The notes under the pieces were generated by a model. That model made no database searches and had not been told where the DNA came from. It saw only the letters and a program-made list of their open reading frames with translations. A stretch of DNA of 64,000 nt, taken from contig JAFYIE010000011.1 of NCBI GenBank assembly GCA_017538795.1, forward strand, positions 1 through 64,000, written 5' to 3'. The stretch is from Bacteroidales bacterium (lineage in GTDB: Bacteria > Bacteroidota > Bacteroidia > Bacteroidales > F082). The position numbers and the translations under genes are program-made. Of the stretch, positions 9,048-18,297 are shown one piece after another (positions within the stretch are counted from its first letter, which is position 1; every line of letters begins with the position of its first letter).

Positions 9048-11768
9048 TTAATGCGCTTCCAGCCAATTTGTTCCCGTGTTCAGCTCCACAACCACCGGGA
9101 TGTTCAGCGGCAGCGCGTTTACCATTTTATCGTTAACTATTTCTTTTAAAACATCTAATTCATCTTTTACCGCATCAAAAACAAGCTCATCGTGCACCTG
9201 AAGTATCATTTTTGATTGTAACTGCTTGTCGTTCATTGCTTTATAAATATTCGACATTGCAATTTTTATCATATCGGCTGAACTTCCTTGGATAGGTGCA
9301 TTCACCGCGTTGCGCTCAGCAAAGTTGCGAACAACACTGTTATGAGCATTAATATCGCGCAGATAACGGCGACGTCCGAGCATAGTCTCCACATATCCAT
9401 GCTGACGCGCAAACTCGATGTTGTTTTTGATATATTGTTGAATACCAACGTATTCCTTGAAATAATTCTCAATAATTGAAGCCGCTTCCGAGCGGGAAAT
9501 GCCTAATCTTTCAGCCAATCCGAAGGCCGACATTCCATAAATTATGCCGAAATTCACTGCTTTCGCATGACGACGCATGTCTTTCGTGACTTTCTCAATC
9601 GGCACTTTGTAAACTCGAGCTGCTGTTGCCGCATGGATGTCCAAACCCTCACGGAAAGCCTCGCTCATCGCTGGATCGCCACTCAGATGAGTGATAATGC
9701 GGAGCTCGATTTGCGAATAATCTGCCGCCAAAAGGATGTGTTTTTTATCACGTGGAACAAATGCTTTACGGATTTCACGACCTTTGTCAGTTCTCACTGG
9801 AATATTCTGCAAATTAGGATTTGTCGAACTCAAACGTCCCGTCGCCGTAACTGCTTGATTATAAGAGGTATGCACCAATCCGTCTTCTTTGCTTATCAAA
9901 GCCGGAAGTGCATCAACGTAAGTCGATTTCAGCTTTGTAAGTCCGCGATAATCAAGGATTTGCTGAATTATCGGATGCACGTTGATAATCTTTTGTAGTA
10001 CCTCTTCGCCAGTCGGATACTGACCGGTTTTGGTCTTCTTGGCAGGTGCTTTAATTTTCATTTTCTCAAACAAAACCTCGCCAAGCTGTTTTGGAGAAGC
10101 TATGTTAAATTGCATTCCTGCAGCCTCAAATATCTGATTTTCAATATCTTGAATCTCAAACGCCTGCTGCTCGCTAATCTGCTTGAGGTTATCGCTGTCA
10201 ATTTTCACACCGTTTGCCTCCATAGTTGCAAGCACGGGAACCAGCGGCATTTCTATCTCGTTAAACAGCTTATCTAATTGATTTTCAATAAGAATTGGTT
10301 TGAATTTTTCATAAAGCTGATAAGCGATATCGGCGTTTTCGGCAGAATTATTAGTCACGGTGTAGTTCAGATACACATCAGCGAGATAATCCATAGTGTG
10401 ACGCTGCTCAGGCTCAATGAGATAATGCGCAATCATGGTGTCGAAAAGCTTGTTTTTCAGCTCGATACCATGCTTTCGCAGAATAGCAATAACCGATTTC
10501 AGGTTGTGACCGATGATGGTTTTTGAAGGATCATTAAATATCTTTTCAAATAGCATTAATTTGTCATTTCGACATGAGTATGCTTCGTGCGCTTTCAACG
10601 CAAATGAAATCTCATTTGCTGTGATATCAACAGCGTAAATCTCAGCTTTTTCAAGCTTTTTCAGCAAATCATCAAGTTCTTTTTCAGTTGAAACCGAATG
10701 ATATTCATGCTGCACTGATGATGCTGAATCCTTTGAAGAGAACAAGGAGTACTCTGAGCTTTCTGAGCTCTCGGAAAGCTCTGAAAAAAGATCAAGCTCT
10801 TTCGCAGGCTCCGTTTTTGCAACTGCTTTTGTTTCCTGCTCCTTCTTATAAATCGTATCAGTCCCATTGGACGTATTCGCCTTATAATCAGCAGTCAACC
10901 TTTTTGCCATCGTCCTAAACTCCAGCTCCTCAAAAATCTTCAGCAGCGCCTGCAAATTCGGTTGTTTCACCCTCAATTCCTCAGCGTCAAACTCCACTGG
11001 CGCATTGGTGTTGATTGTCGCGAGCATCTTCGACATCCTGCCTTGTTCAGCAAAATTGATGACGTTTTCCTTCATCTTGCCTTTCAAATCATCGGTGTGC
11101 TCAAGTAAACCTTCCAATGAGCCGTATTCCTGCACAAATTTCGAAGCCGTTTTCTCGCCAACACCGGGAATTCCAGGGATATTATCGCTTGCATCGCCCC
11201 AAAGTCCCAGAATATCAATAAGTTGAGTAGGAGTATTTATGCCATATTTCTCGCATACTTCCTTCGGTCCCATGATAGTAGCCGGGTCGTTGAACTTCGC
11301 TGGTTTGTAAATGAAAATATTGTCACTAACCAGCTGACCGAAATCCTTGTCAGGGGTCATCATGTATGTCAGAAAACCTGCTTTTTCGGCTTTTTTAGCC
11401 AAAGTACCGATAACATCGTCGGCTTCGTAGCCTTCAGCAGCATAAATCGGGATGTTGAAGCCTTTGATAATCTCAATAATATAAGGAATTGAGGCTCTCA
11501 AATCGGGCGGCATCTCCTCACGGTTTGCCTTGTAATCACAGAAGTTTTCGGTACGCAGGGTAGGGGCGCCAAGGTCAAAAGCCACGCCGATATGCGACGG
11601 CTTCTCGTTTTTCAAAACCTCATACAGCGTGTTTAAAAAACCGATAATCGCTGAAGTATTCAAACCTTTCGATGTCATTCGCGGATTCTTGTTCAGAGCA
11701 AAAAACGCTCTGTAAATCAACGCGTACGCATCTAAAAGGAAGATTTTTTCTGTATTTTTTGTAATCAT
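9048..11768 (-). CDS. polA: DNA polymerase I, apparently proofreading-deficient
   Basis: The protein has 906 residues. The N-terminal 5'-3' flap exonuclease (about 1-290) has its YEADDVIGTLA and GIPGVGEKTA motifs. The C-terminal family A polymerase (about 490-906) has the DYSQIELR palm motif, the RRHAKAVNFGIIYG O-helix and the final QVHDE motif. The middle 3'-5' exonuclease domain is altered. Motif I reads DIT where DxE is expected, motif II has Val at the Asp position (NLKSV for NxKYD), and motif III has Asn for the catalytic Asp with Tyr lost. About 35 residues before motif III are missing compared with Bacteroides homologues as I recall them. It should do Okazaki-fragment processing and gap repair but not proofread. 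Confidence 0.95.
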   Translation of the reverse strand: MITKNTEKIFLLDAYALIYRAFFALNKNPRMTSKGLNTSAIIGFLNTLYEVLKNEKPSHIGVAFDLGAPTLRTENFCDYKANREEMPPDLRASIPYIIEIIKGFNIPIYAAEGYEADDVIGTLAKKAEKAGFLTYMMTPDKDFGQLVSDNIFIYKPAKFNDPATIMGPKEVCEKYGINTPTQLIDILGLWGDASDNIPGIPGVGEKTASKFVQEYGSLEGLLEHTDDLKGKMKENVINFAEQGRMSKMLATINTNAPVEFDAEELRVKQPNLQALLKIFEELEFRTMAKRLTADYKANTSNGTDTIYKKEQETKAVAKTEPAKELDLFSELSESSESSEYSLFSSKDSASSVQHEYHSVSTEKELDDLLKKLEKAEIYAVDITANEISFALKAHEAYSCRNDKLMLFEKIFNDPSKTIIGHNLKSVIAILRKHGIELKNKLFDTMIAHYLIEPEQRHTMDYLADVYLNYTVTNNSAENADIAYQLYEKFKPILIENQLDKLFNEIEMPLVPVLATMEANGVKIDSDNLKQISEQQAFEIQDIENQIFEAAGMQFNIASPKQLGEVLFEKMKIKAPAKKTKTGQYPTGEEVLQKIINVHPIIQQILDYRGLTKLKSTYVDALPALISKEDGLVHTSYNQAVTATGRLSSTNPNLQNIPVRTDKGREIRKAFVPRDKKHILLAADYSQIELRIITHLSGDPAMSEAFREGLDIHAATAARVYKVPIEKVTKDMRRHAKAVNFGIIYGMSAFGLAERLGISRSEAASIIENYFKEYVGIQQYIKNNIEFARQHGYVETMLGRRRYLRDINAHNSVVRNFAERNAVNAPIQGSSADMIKIAMSNIYKAMNDKQLQSKMILQVHDELVFDAVKDELDVLKEIVNDKMVNALPLNIPVVVELNTGTNWLEAH

Positions 11769-11944
11769 AACAAGCGATATTAATAAGGTGTAAAATTAGG
11801 AAAAAAATGTCAATATTTCATTAAAAATATGAGAAATCGCAAAAATTTCTGAAAACAGAAAAATTTCTTTCAAAAAAGCGATTCCACAACTCTCTATTCC
11901 TCAACAACTTACGTTTTTAAAGGCAAAATAAAGCTTTTTTTTCA

Positions 11945-11974
11945 TTGCCCGTTCAAAAAAAAGCATTACCTTTG
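11945..11974 (+). promoter_or_regulatory. Promoter of the acpP-fabF-rnc operon
   Basis: A -33-like TTG at 11945-11947 is followed after 19 bases by TACCTTTG (11967-11974), the closest match to the full two-part Bacteroidota promoter in the window. The leader to the acpP ATG is about 50 bases. The remaining 11769-11944 gap is A/T-rich and holds nothing else I can name except a weak TAATTTTA toward polA (11791-11798, minus strand). Confidence 0.65.
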
Positions 11975-12027
11975 CACAGGTTTTCTTTAGAGCAGAAAAA
12001 AGATTTATTAATTAAAAATTATTGAAA

Positions 12028-12264
12028 ATGTCAGAAGTTAAAGAAAAAGTTGTATCAATCATCGTTGACAAATTAGGTGTTGATCCATCAGAAGTAGTTG
12101 AAACAGCAAACTTTACACAAGATTTAGGTGCCGACTCACTTGACACTGTTGAATTGATTCTTGATTTCGAAAAAGAATTCGGCGTATCAATTCCTGACGA
12201 TCAGACAGAAAACATCGTAACAGTTGGTGACGCTATTAAATACATCGAAGAACACAAAGCATAA
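12028..12264 (+). CDS. acpP: Acyl carrier protein
   Basis: This 78-residue acidic protein carries growing acyl chains in fatty acid synthesis on a phosphopantetheine arm. The attachment serine lies in the signature [10 protein letters not shown] near residue 36. The length and the [11 protein letters not shown] helix are standard. The start at 12028 is the family start; an upstream in-frame TTG adds only two residues. fabF begins four bases after its stop, the usual acpP-fabF pair. Confidence 0.97.
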   Translation: MSEVKEKVVSIIVDKLGVDPSEVVETANFTQDLGADSLDTVELILDFEKEFGVSIPDDQTENIVTVGDAIKYIEEHKA

Positions 12265-12267
12265 CTT

Positions 12268-13515
12268 ATGGAGTTGAAGCGTGTAGTCATCACAGGCTTA
12301 GGAGCTATCACGCCTATCGGCAATAATGTCCCTGATTATTGGGATAGCCTTTGCAAAGGCGTTTGCGGCGCCGGGATGATAACACGTTTTGATGCGGAGA
12401 AATTCAAGTCACGCATTGCTTGCGAGATAAAAAATTTCGACTCATCTCAGTTTTTCGATAGAAAAGAGGCACGAAAACTTGATTTATTCGAACAGTTCGC
12501 CATGGTTTCGGCGGACGAAGCGATTAAAGATTCCGGCATCGACAAAGATAACACCGATTTCTCTGAAGTCGGAGTTATCTTTGCGTCTGGTATCGGAGGC
12601 ATAGAAAGCCTTTTCCTTGAAAACGTGGACTACGCAAGAGGCGACGGTACTCCTCGCGTGAGTCCTTTTACCATACCAAAACTTCTTCCAGACCTTGCGG
12701 CAGGAAATATCTCGATAAAATACGGATTCCAAGGGCCTAACTACTGCACCGTGTCGGCTTGCGCCTCATCGGCAAACGCCATAATCAATGCTTTCCGTTA
12801 CATCCACTACGGACGTAACGATGTGATGATTGCGGGTGGTGCCGAGGCTCCTATCTGCGCTATAAGCGTGGCGGGATTTGAGGCGATGAAAGCTCTCTCG
12901 ACGCGTAACGACGACCCGATGACAGCGTCACGTCCGTTCGATGCCGACCGCGACGGTTTCGTCATGGGCGAAGGCGGCGGATGCCTCGTCTTGGAAGAAC
13001 TCGAACACGCCCTCGCACGTGGCGCCAAGATCTACGGCGAGATAGTGGGCTGCGGCGAGTCGGCCGACGCCAACCACATCACAGCACCACACCCCGAAGG
13101 ACATGGCGCGGCGCTCAGCATGACAAGAGCTTTAAAAGAAGCCGGCATCGCTCCTGACCTCATCGACCATATCAACACACATGGCACGTCGACACCAGTT
13201 GGCGACATTCCTGAGATCCTAGGAATAAAATCAGTGTTCGGCGAACATGTTTACGATATGTCGCTCAACTCAGGAAAATCAATGACAGGACACCTTCTTG
13301 GCGGAGCAGGCGCTGTCGAGGCGATTTCAACAGTCATGGCATGCAAAAACGACATCGTTCCGCCAACAATCAACCATTTCACCAACGACCCGAACATCGA
13401 CCCAAAAATCGATTTCACATTCTGGAAAGCTAAGAAAAGAACCGTCAACTACGCTATCAGCAACGCTTTCGGATTCGGTGGACACAACGCAAGTATCATC
13501 TTCAAGAAATTCTAA
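12268..13515 (+). CDS. fabF: 3-oxoacyl-ACP synthase II
   Basis: The enzyme condenses malonyl-ACP with acyl-ACP in fatty acid elongation. It has 415 residues with the thiolase fold. The catalytic Cys lies in TVSACASSANAI, with the two His in NTHGTSTPVGD and SMTGHLLGGAGA. All three active-site residues are present and the length is normal. It sits directly between acpP and rnc and is almost certainly co-transcribed with both. Confidence 0.97.
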   Translation: MELKRVVITGLGAITPIGNNVPDYWDSLCKGVCGAGMITRFDAEKFKSRIACEIKNFDSSQFFDRKEARKLDLFEQFAMVSADEAIKDSGIDKDNTDFSEVGVIFASGIGGIESLFLENVDYARGDGTPRVSPFTIPKLLPDLAAGNISIKYGFQGPNYCTVSACASSANAIINAFRYIHYGRNDVMIAGGAEAPICAISVAGFEAMKALSTRNDDPMTASRPFDADRDGFVMGEGGGCLVLEELEHALARGAKIYGEIVGCGESADANHITAPHPEGHGAALSMTRALKEAGIAPDLIDHINTHGTSTPVGDIPEILGIKSVFGEHVYDMSLNSGKSMTGHLLGGAGAVEAISTVMACKNDIVPPTINHFTNDPNIDPKIDFTFWKAKKRTVNYAISNAFGFGGHNASIIFKKF

Positions 13516-13517
13516 CA

Positions 13518-14252
13518 ATGTTTAGTCTTTTTCGTTATCGCAATAAGGCCGAAAAAGATTTGGCTAAATATATTAATAATGTATTCGGCTTTCATCCGAA
13601 CAATATTTCATTATACCAGCTTGCGTTCACCCATAAATCGATGAGCCACGAAAAGATAAACGGCGTCAACGTAAGCAACGAACGTCTTGAATATCTCGGC
13701 GACGCCATCCTAAGCTCTATAGTGGCGGAATTTCTCTTCAAAAAATATCCTACAAAACAGGAAGGTTTCCTAACGGAGATGCGCTCGCGTATCGTCAGCC
13801 GCTCGTCGCTGAACAAACTTTCGACAAAACTCGGCTTCGACAACATGGTGATGTGCGCCAAATCGAACGACAAACACGCAAAATTCCGTTCAATAGGTGG
13901 CAACGCCTTCGAAGCATTCACCGGAGCGCTTTTTCTCGACAAAGGCTACAATTTCACTAAAAAAATCATCGTCGACCGCATCATGAGAATCCATCTCGAC
14001 ATCGACGATATCGAGAAAAATGATGTCAATTTCAAGAGCCGGCTCCTCGAATGGGCGCAGAAAGAAAAACATCATCTGGAGTTTAAACTCGGCGGCACCA
14101 AAGGCGAAGGATTCGACAAACTATATGAGGTTCAAGTGATTATCGACGATAAAGAATATGGAAAAGCTTTAGATTTTTCAATCAAAGGCGCCGAACAACT
14201 GGCAGCGGAAAAAACACTGCGTTTGATGGAAGAAGAAGAGCAAAACCAATAA
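13518..14252 (+). CDS. rnc: Ribonuclease III
   Basis: This double-strand-specific RNase processes rRNA precursors and structured mRNAs. It has 244 residues. The catalytic domain carries the signature ERLEYLGDAIL near 54-64 and a second acidic cluster near residue 130 (GNAFEAFTGALFLDKG). A double-stranded RNA-binding domain occupies about 170-240. It starts two bases after the fabF stop. The acpP-fabF-rnc order is common in Bacteroidota. Confidence 0.96.
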   Translation: MFSLFRYRNKAEKDLAKYINNVFGFHPNNISLYQLAFTHKSMSHEKINGVNVSNERLEYLGDAILSSIVAEFLFKKYPTKQEGFLTEMRSRIVSRSSLNKLSTKLGFDNMVMCAKSNDKHAKFRSIGGNAFEAFTGALFLDKGYNFTKKIIVDRIMRIHLDIDDIEKNDVNFKSRLLEWAQKEKHHLEFKLGGTKGEGFDKLYEVQVIIDDKEYGKALDFSIKGAEQLAAEKTLRLMEEEEQNQ

Positions 14253-14265
14253 AAACAATAAGATT

Positions 14266-14721
14266 ATGACTAAGAAAAAAAGAAAATTAGTTGTCGAGCC
14301 CTTCGATGACATAAAAATCGTAGGTATTTGCACGCATCTCGAGGATTACAAGCTCGCTTGGCATATCAATAAGTTGTTGAATATCAATTTGATAAAGTAT
14401 CAGGACATTGTCAACGAAGACGGTTTTGAATTTTCTTTCTATCTTTACGACGGCGGCGAGAACTGCAACACTTACAACCTCGTCGAGATTGCCAACGCCG
14501 AAGCGAAATGGGTAAATTTCTCACCATCCACCGACTATCTCATCGTCATCAGAAACTTCATCAACGATGAGAATCTTGCCAAACTGCTTGATAAAATCAA
14601 ACATATCGAAGGCGTTCAGCTTGCCTATCTTGTTGACTTGGACATGAACAGCAAAATCGACGCACTTCTCGAAGATATTGAAATGCATGAGATTGACATT
14701 GTAACAAGCATGAAAAAATGA
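14266..14721 (+). CDS. IPExxxVDY-like family small protein
   Basis: This 151-residue cytoplasmic protein of unknown function follows rnc. Its position, its length, the 'L-YKLAWHINK-L' segment near residue 30, and a late IEGVQLAYLVDLD segment at the place of the family's IPExxxVDY motif suggest that Bacteroidota family; the motif itself is only partly kept. There is no signal peptide or membrane helix. Its last four bases overlap the next start (ATGA), so it is translationally linked to the sulfatase-like gene. Confidence 0.6.
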   Translation: MTKKKRKLVVEPFDDIKIVGICTHLEDYKLAWHINKLLNINLIKYQDIVNEDGFEFSFYLYDGGENCNTYNLVEIANAEAKWVNFSPSTDYLIVIRNFINDENLAKLLDKIKHIEGVQLAYLVDLDMNSKIDALLEDIEMHEIDIVTSMKK

Positions 14722-16658
14722 AAAGTCTGAAAATTTCTTTTAAAATATATTGTCTTCTAATTTCAATATTTTTCATTTTCAGAATAATATTGTTTTTAGT
14801 CAATCTTGACAAAATAGAAGGCACTACCGGAGGCGAAATCTTCAACGCTTTTTTGATCGGACTAAAATTCGACACAACCACGGCTTGTTACATAATGGCA
14901 TTGCCAGCTTTGTTATTGGTAATCACTGAGTTATGCGGAAAGATGCCAAATATCATCAGGATTTTCATAATATGGTTTCTTTCCATCGTTTCGTCACTCA
15001 CATTTTTAGTGTGCGGCGCCGACATACCTTATTATAATGAATTTATCACCCGCTTCAACATTTCAGCATTGAATAACATGAAGTTAGGGCAAGCGGGAAC
15101 AGTGATAAAAATGATTTTTGGAGAGCCTAAATTCATCCTTTACATCATCCCTGTTATCGTTTTGTTGATTTTGTTTGTGTGGCTGATCAAAAAAATCGTC
15201 AACGAGGCGAAAAATTTTGAAAAAGGCGGATATAAAAATAAATCAATAGGCACCGTTGTTTTGGTTGTTCTTGTCTTCTTTGGAATGAGGGGGCGTCTTG
15301 ACCTTGACAATGTTCCTATCTGCCTTAACGACTCGTTTTTCTGTTCAAACAATTTCCTGAATCAGCTTGGTTTGAACCCGAATTATGTGCTTCTGACAAG
15401 CGCGATGGAAGATGTTGAAAACGATTATTTTTCCAATGTTGAACCGGAAAAAGCCATCGCTGAAGTTCAAAAACAGCTTGGCATTGAAATCGAAGATAAA
15501 GATTTCCCGTTAAGCAGAAGAGTGGTTGCCGACAAAGAACGAAACAATTACAATGTTGTTGTCGTGCTTATGGAAAGCATGAAATCGAACAATTTGACAC
15601 ATTTTGGCAACAAACGCAATCTTACACCGGTTCTCGACTCACTTTGCGACAAGTCGTTGCTGTTCAGCAATTTCTATGCGCAAAACACGAGAACTTGTTA
15701 TGGAATTTTCAGCACTTTGATGTCATATCCTTCCATGTATCCCGGTAATCCGATGTATGGAGTTCCTTTGCGAAAATACGAAAGCATGCCGTCGGTGCTG
15801 AAGGAAAACGGATATTCGACCGCAGCTATAATCCCGCACGATAAGCAGTTTGACAACATTTACGGATTCTTTCTCGCCAACGATTTTGAAAAAATCCTCT
15901 CTGAAGAAGATTATCCTAAAAAAGAAATCATCAACAGTTGGGGTATCCCAGACCATCTGCTTTTCGATCATTCCATCGATTTGATTGATGAAATTACAAC
16001 TACATGGGGGGGTGATAAGCCATTCTTTATCAACATCTTAACAGTCAGCAATCATGCTCCGTTTATTGTGCCTGATATTTTCACACCACGTGATCCTGAG
16101 TTTGACGATGAAGATAAAGAGATTGAATACGCCGATTTTTCAATAGGATATTTTCTTAAAAAAGCCGCCACAAAACCATGGTTTGACAATACCATTTTCG
16201 TGTTTTTGGGCGATCACGGAAAACATTGCGCCACGCCTTATCCTATTTCATTAGATTTTGTGCACATTCCGCTCATAATTTATTCTCCAAGCCTCATTAA
16301 GCCGGAAATAAACACCCAAATATCGTCACAAATCGATGTTTTCCCGACTATTATGGGACTTTTGGGCATAGATTACAACAACAGCACCTTTGGCATTGAT
16401 TTACTCAAGCAGAAACGCAAATACGCCTATTTCATGAATGGAAACAAATACGGCGTTGTAGATGACGAATGGTACTATTCTTCTGATTTGCAAGGCAATT
16501 CGTTGGGTTTATATCATTATCCTGACAACGACGCCACCAATTACGAGGAGCAGGAAAAAGAAAAAGCCATAGAAATGAAATTCTATGGCGAGAGTAATTG
16601 GAAAACCATGCTGATACTTAACGGCAATCGTACAGAAGTATCAAGGTTTTTAAGGTAA
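14718..16658 (+). CDS. LTA-synthase-like sulfatase / phosphoglycerol transferase family membrane enzyme
   Basis: The protein has 646 residues. About five membrane helices in the first 200 residues precede a large periplasmic alkaline-phosphatase-superfamily domain. Visible motifs are VVVLMESMKS (metal-binding Glu), the nucleophile region NTRTCYGIFST, and FLGDHGKH (metal-binding Asp and His). The family transfers phosphoglycerol, phosphoethanolamine or similar head groups to envelope polymers; the acceptor here cannot be told. Bacteroidota homologues are widespread. The stop TAA abuts the pheS stop on the other strand with no spacing. Confidence 0.88.
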   Translation: MKSLKISFKIYCLLISIFFIFRIILFLVNLDKIEGTTGGEIFNAFLIGLKFDTTTACYIMALPALLLVITELCGKMPNIIRIFIIWFLSIVSSLTFLVCGADIPYYNEFITRFNISALNNMKLGQAGTVIKMIFGEPKFILYIIPVIVLLILFVWLIKKIVNEAKNFEKGGYKNKSIGTVVLVVLVFFGMRGRLDLDNVPICLNDSFFCSNNFLNQLGLNPNYVLLTSAMEDVENDYFSNVEPEKAIAEVQKQLGIEIEDKDFPLSRRVVADKERNNYNVVVVLMESMKSNNLTHFGNKRNLTPVLDSLCDKSLLFSNFYAQNTRTCYGIFSTLMSYPSMYPGNPMYGVPLRKYESMPSVLKENGYSTAAIIPHDKQFDNIYGFFLANDFEKILSEEDYPKKEIINSWGIPDHLLFDHSIDLIDEITTTWGGDKPFFINILTVSNHAPFIVPDIFTPRDPEFDDEDKEIEYADFSIGYFLKKAATKPWFDNTIFVFLGDHGKHCATPYPISLDFVHIPLIIYSPSLIKPEINTQISSQIDVFPTIMGLLGIDYNNSTFGIDLLKQKRKYAYFMNGNKYGVVDDEWYYSSDLQGNSLGLYHYPDNDATNYEEQEKEKAIEMKFYGESNWKTMLILNGNRTEVSRFLR

Positions 16659-17672
16659 TTACGCGTTTTCGAACTGTTTCAAGAATCTTAAGTCGTTCTC
16701 GAAGAACATTCTCAAGTCGTTGATTTGATATTTCAACATTGCAATACGTTCGATACCCATACCAAATGCGAAACCTGTGTATTCTTCAGGGTCGATGTTG
16801 CAAGCCTTAAGGATGTTCGGGTCGCAGATGCCGCATCCGAGAATCTCAACCCAGCCTGTGTGTTTGCATATGTTGCAGCCTTCGCCGCCGCAGATGTTGC
16901 AAGAGATATCCATCTCGGCCGATGTCTCGGTAAACGGGAAATATGACGGGCGGAAACGCACTTTTGTGCCTTCGCCGAAGTATTCCTGCACAAAATGATA
17001 CAATGTTTGTTTCAAGTCGGCAAACGACACGTTTTTATCGATGTAAAGACCCTCAATCTGATGGAAGATGCAGTGAGCGCGCGCTGAGATAGCCTCGTTA
17101 CGGAAGACGCGACCCGGAGCGATGATGCGGATAGGAAGCTTGCCCTGTTCCATCACACGTACCTGAACGCTTGAGGTGTGAGTACGCAGCACCACATCAG
17201 GAGATTTTGTCACAAAGAAAGTATCCTGCATGTCGCGCGCCGGATGGTCAGGAGGGAAGTTCAAAGCCGAGAACACATGGAAGTCGTCTTCAATTTCAGG
17301 ACCTTCGGCCACCACAAAGCCAAGGCGTTTGAAGATATCGTTGATTTCGTTACGTACTATTGAGAGCGGGTGACGAGAGCCGTTCATGGCATGTACAGGA
17401 AGAGAAAGGTCGAGGTCTTTCTTGCTTTCTGTAGTTGTCAAGAACTTTTTCTGCTGTTCTTCTATAACCTCTTGAATGGTGTTTTTAAGATCATTGAGGA
17501 GCATTCCCATCTCTTTGCGCAACTCAGGAGGCACCTGTTTGAAATCGGAGAAAAGCCCCGTCATTACGCCTTTCTTGCTAAGATAATCAATACGGAACTG
17601 CTCCAGAGCCTCTTTGTTTTCGGCTTGGAATGTCTTAATGTCCGCTAATATTTTTTCTATTTTGTCAATCAT
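16659..17672 (-). CDS. pheS: Phenylalanyl-tRNA synthetase alpha subunit
   Basis: This class II synthetase subunit pairs with PheT, which is not in the window, to charge tRNA-Phe. It has 337 residues. An N-terminal coiled-coil arm (about 1-90) contacts tRNA. The catalytic domain shows motif 2 (PGRVFRNEAISARAHCIFHQ) and motif 3 (GFAFGMGIERIAML). A Cys-rich CNICGGEGCNICKHTGW insertion near 270 is a known variation. Its start overlaps the end of the PPIase gene by four bases, so it is the last gene of a four-gene operon. Confidence 0.96.
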   Translation of the reverse strand: MIDKIEKILADIKTFQAENKEALEQFRIDYLSKKGVMTGLFSDFKQVPPELRKEMGMLLNDLKNTIQEVIEEQQKKFLTTTESKKDLDLSLPVHAMNGSRHPLSIVRNEINDIFKRLGFVVAEGPEIEDDFHVFSALNFPPDHPARDMQDTFFVTKSPDVVLRTHTSSVQVRVMEQGKLPIRIIAPGRVFRNEAISARAHCIFHQIEGLYIDKNVSFADLKQTLYHFVQEYFGEGTKVRFRPSYFPFTETSAEMDISCNICGGEGCNICKHTGWVEILGCGICDPNILKACNIDPEEYTGFAFGMGIERIAMLKYQINDLRMFFENDLRFLKQFENA

Positions 17673-18292
17673 TTTACAATTTCCATTGAGATTATTGAAA
17701 CTGGTTTTACCGGAACATCACCCGGACGAGTCTGCACTGCAGCTATTTTGTCGACAACGTCGAGACCTTCAAGCACTTCGCCGAAAACGGTATATTCGCC
17801 GTCGAGATGAGGTGTGCCGCCAATGCTCATATAAGCCTGACGTTCTTTTGCGCCGAATGCTTTGCCGTAATATTGCTCAAATCTGTTCAACATTACTTCG
17901 TCGAGAACTTGACCTTGAACGATATAGAATTGTGAGCCGCTCGACATCTTCTGAGGGTTCACCTGATCGGCTTGGCGAGCCGCGGCGAGAGCGCCTTTTT
18001 TATGAAAATGATTCTTTTTTATCTCTGCAGGGATGCGATAGCCCGGATCTACACGGCCGTCGGCGTTCTGTCCGCCCTGAATCATGAAATTCTTGATGAC
18101 ACGATGGAACGGAGAGCCGGTATACCATCCTTCGTTAACTAATTTGATAAAATTGTCGCGGTGCAACGGTGTGTCGTCATAAAGCATCACTGTGATGTCG
18201 CCCATAGAAGTCTTGATCAAGACTTTTGTCTCGTTTTGTGCTTGTGTTGCCATACCTAAAAAAACGCAAAGTATTAATAATAATTTCTTCAT
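17669..18292 (-). CDS. Exported cyclophilin-type peptidyl-prolyl isomerase
   Basis: The enzyme catalyses cis-trans isomerisation of proline bonds and acts as a periplasmic folding helper. It has 207 residues. A signal peptide (about 1-19, ending ATQAQ) precedes a cyclophilin domain with the active-site FHRVIKNFMIQGG, then GSQFYIV and DGEYTVFGEV. The middle segment between GSQFYIV and the last motif is longer than in minimal cyclophilins. It lies five bases after the DUF4270 gene and overlaps pheS by four. Confidence 0.93.
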   Translation of the reverse strand: MKKLLLILCVFLGMATQAQNETKVLIKTSMGDITVMLYDDTPLHRDNFIKLVNEGWYTGSPFHRVIKNFMIQGGQNADGRVDPGYRIPAEIKKNHFHKKGALAAARQADQVNPQKMSSGSQFYIVQGQVLDEVMLNRFEQYYGKAFGAKERQAYMSIGGTPHLDGEYTVFGEVLEGLDVVDKIAAVQTRPGDVPVKPVSIISMEIVK

Positions 18293-18297
18293 ATTTT

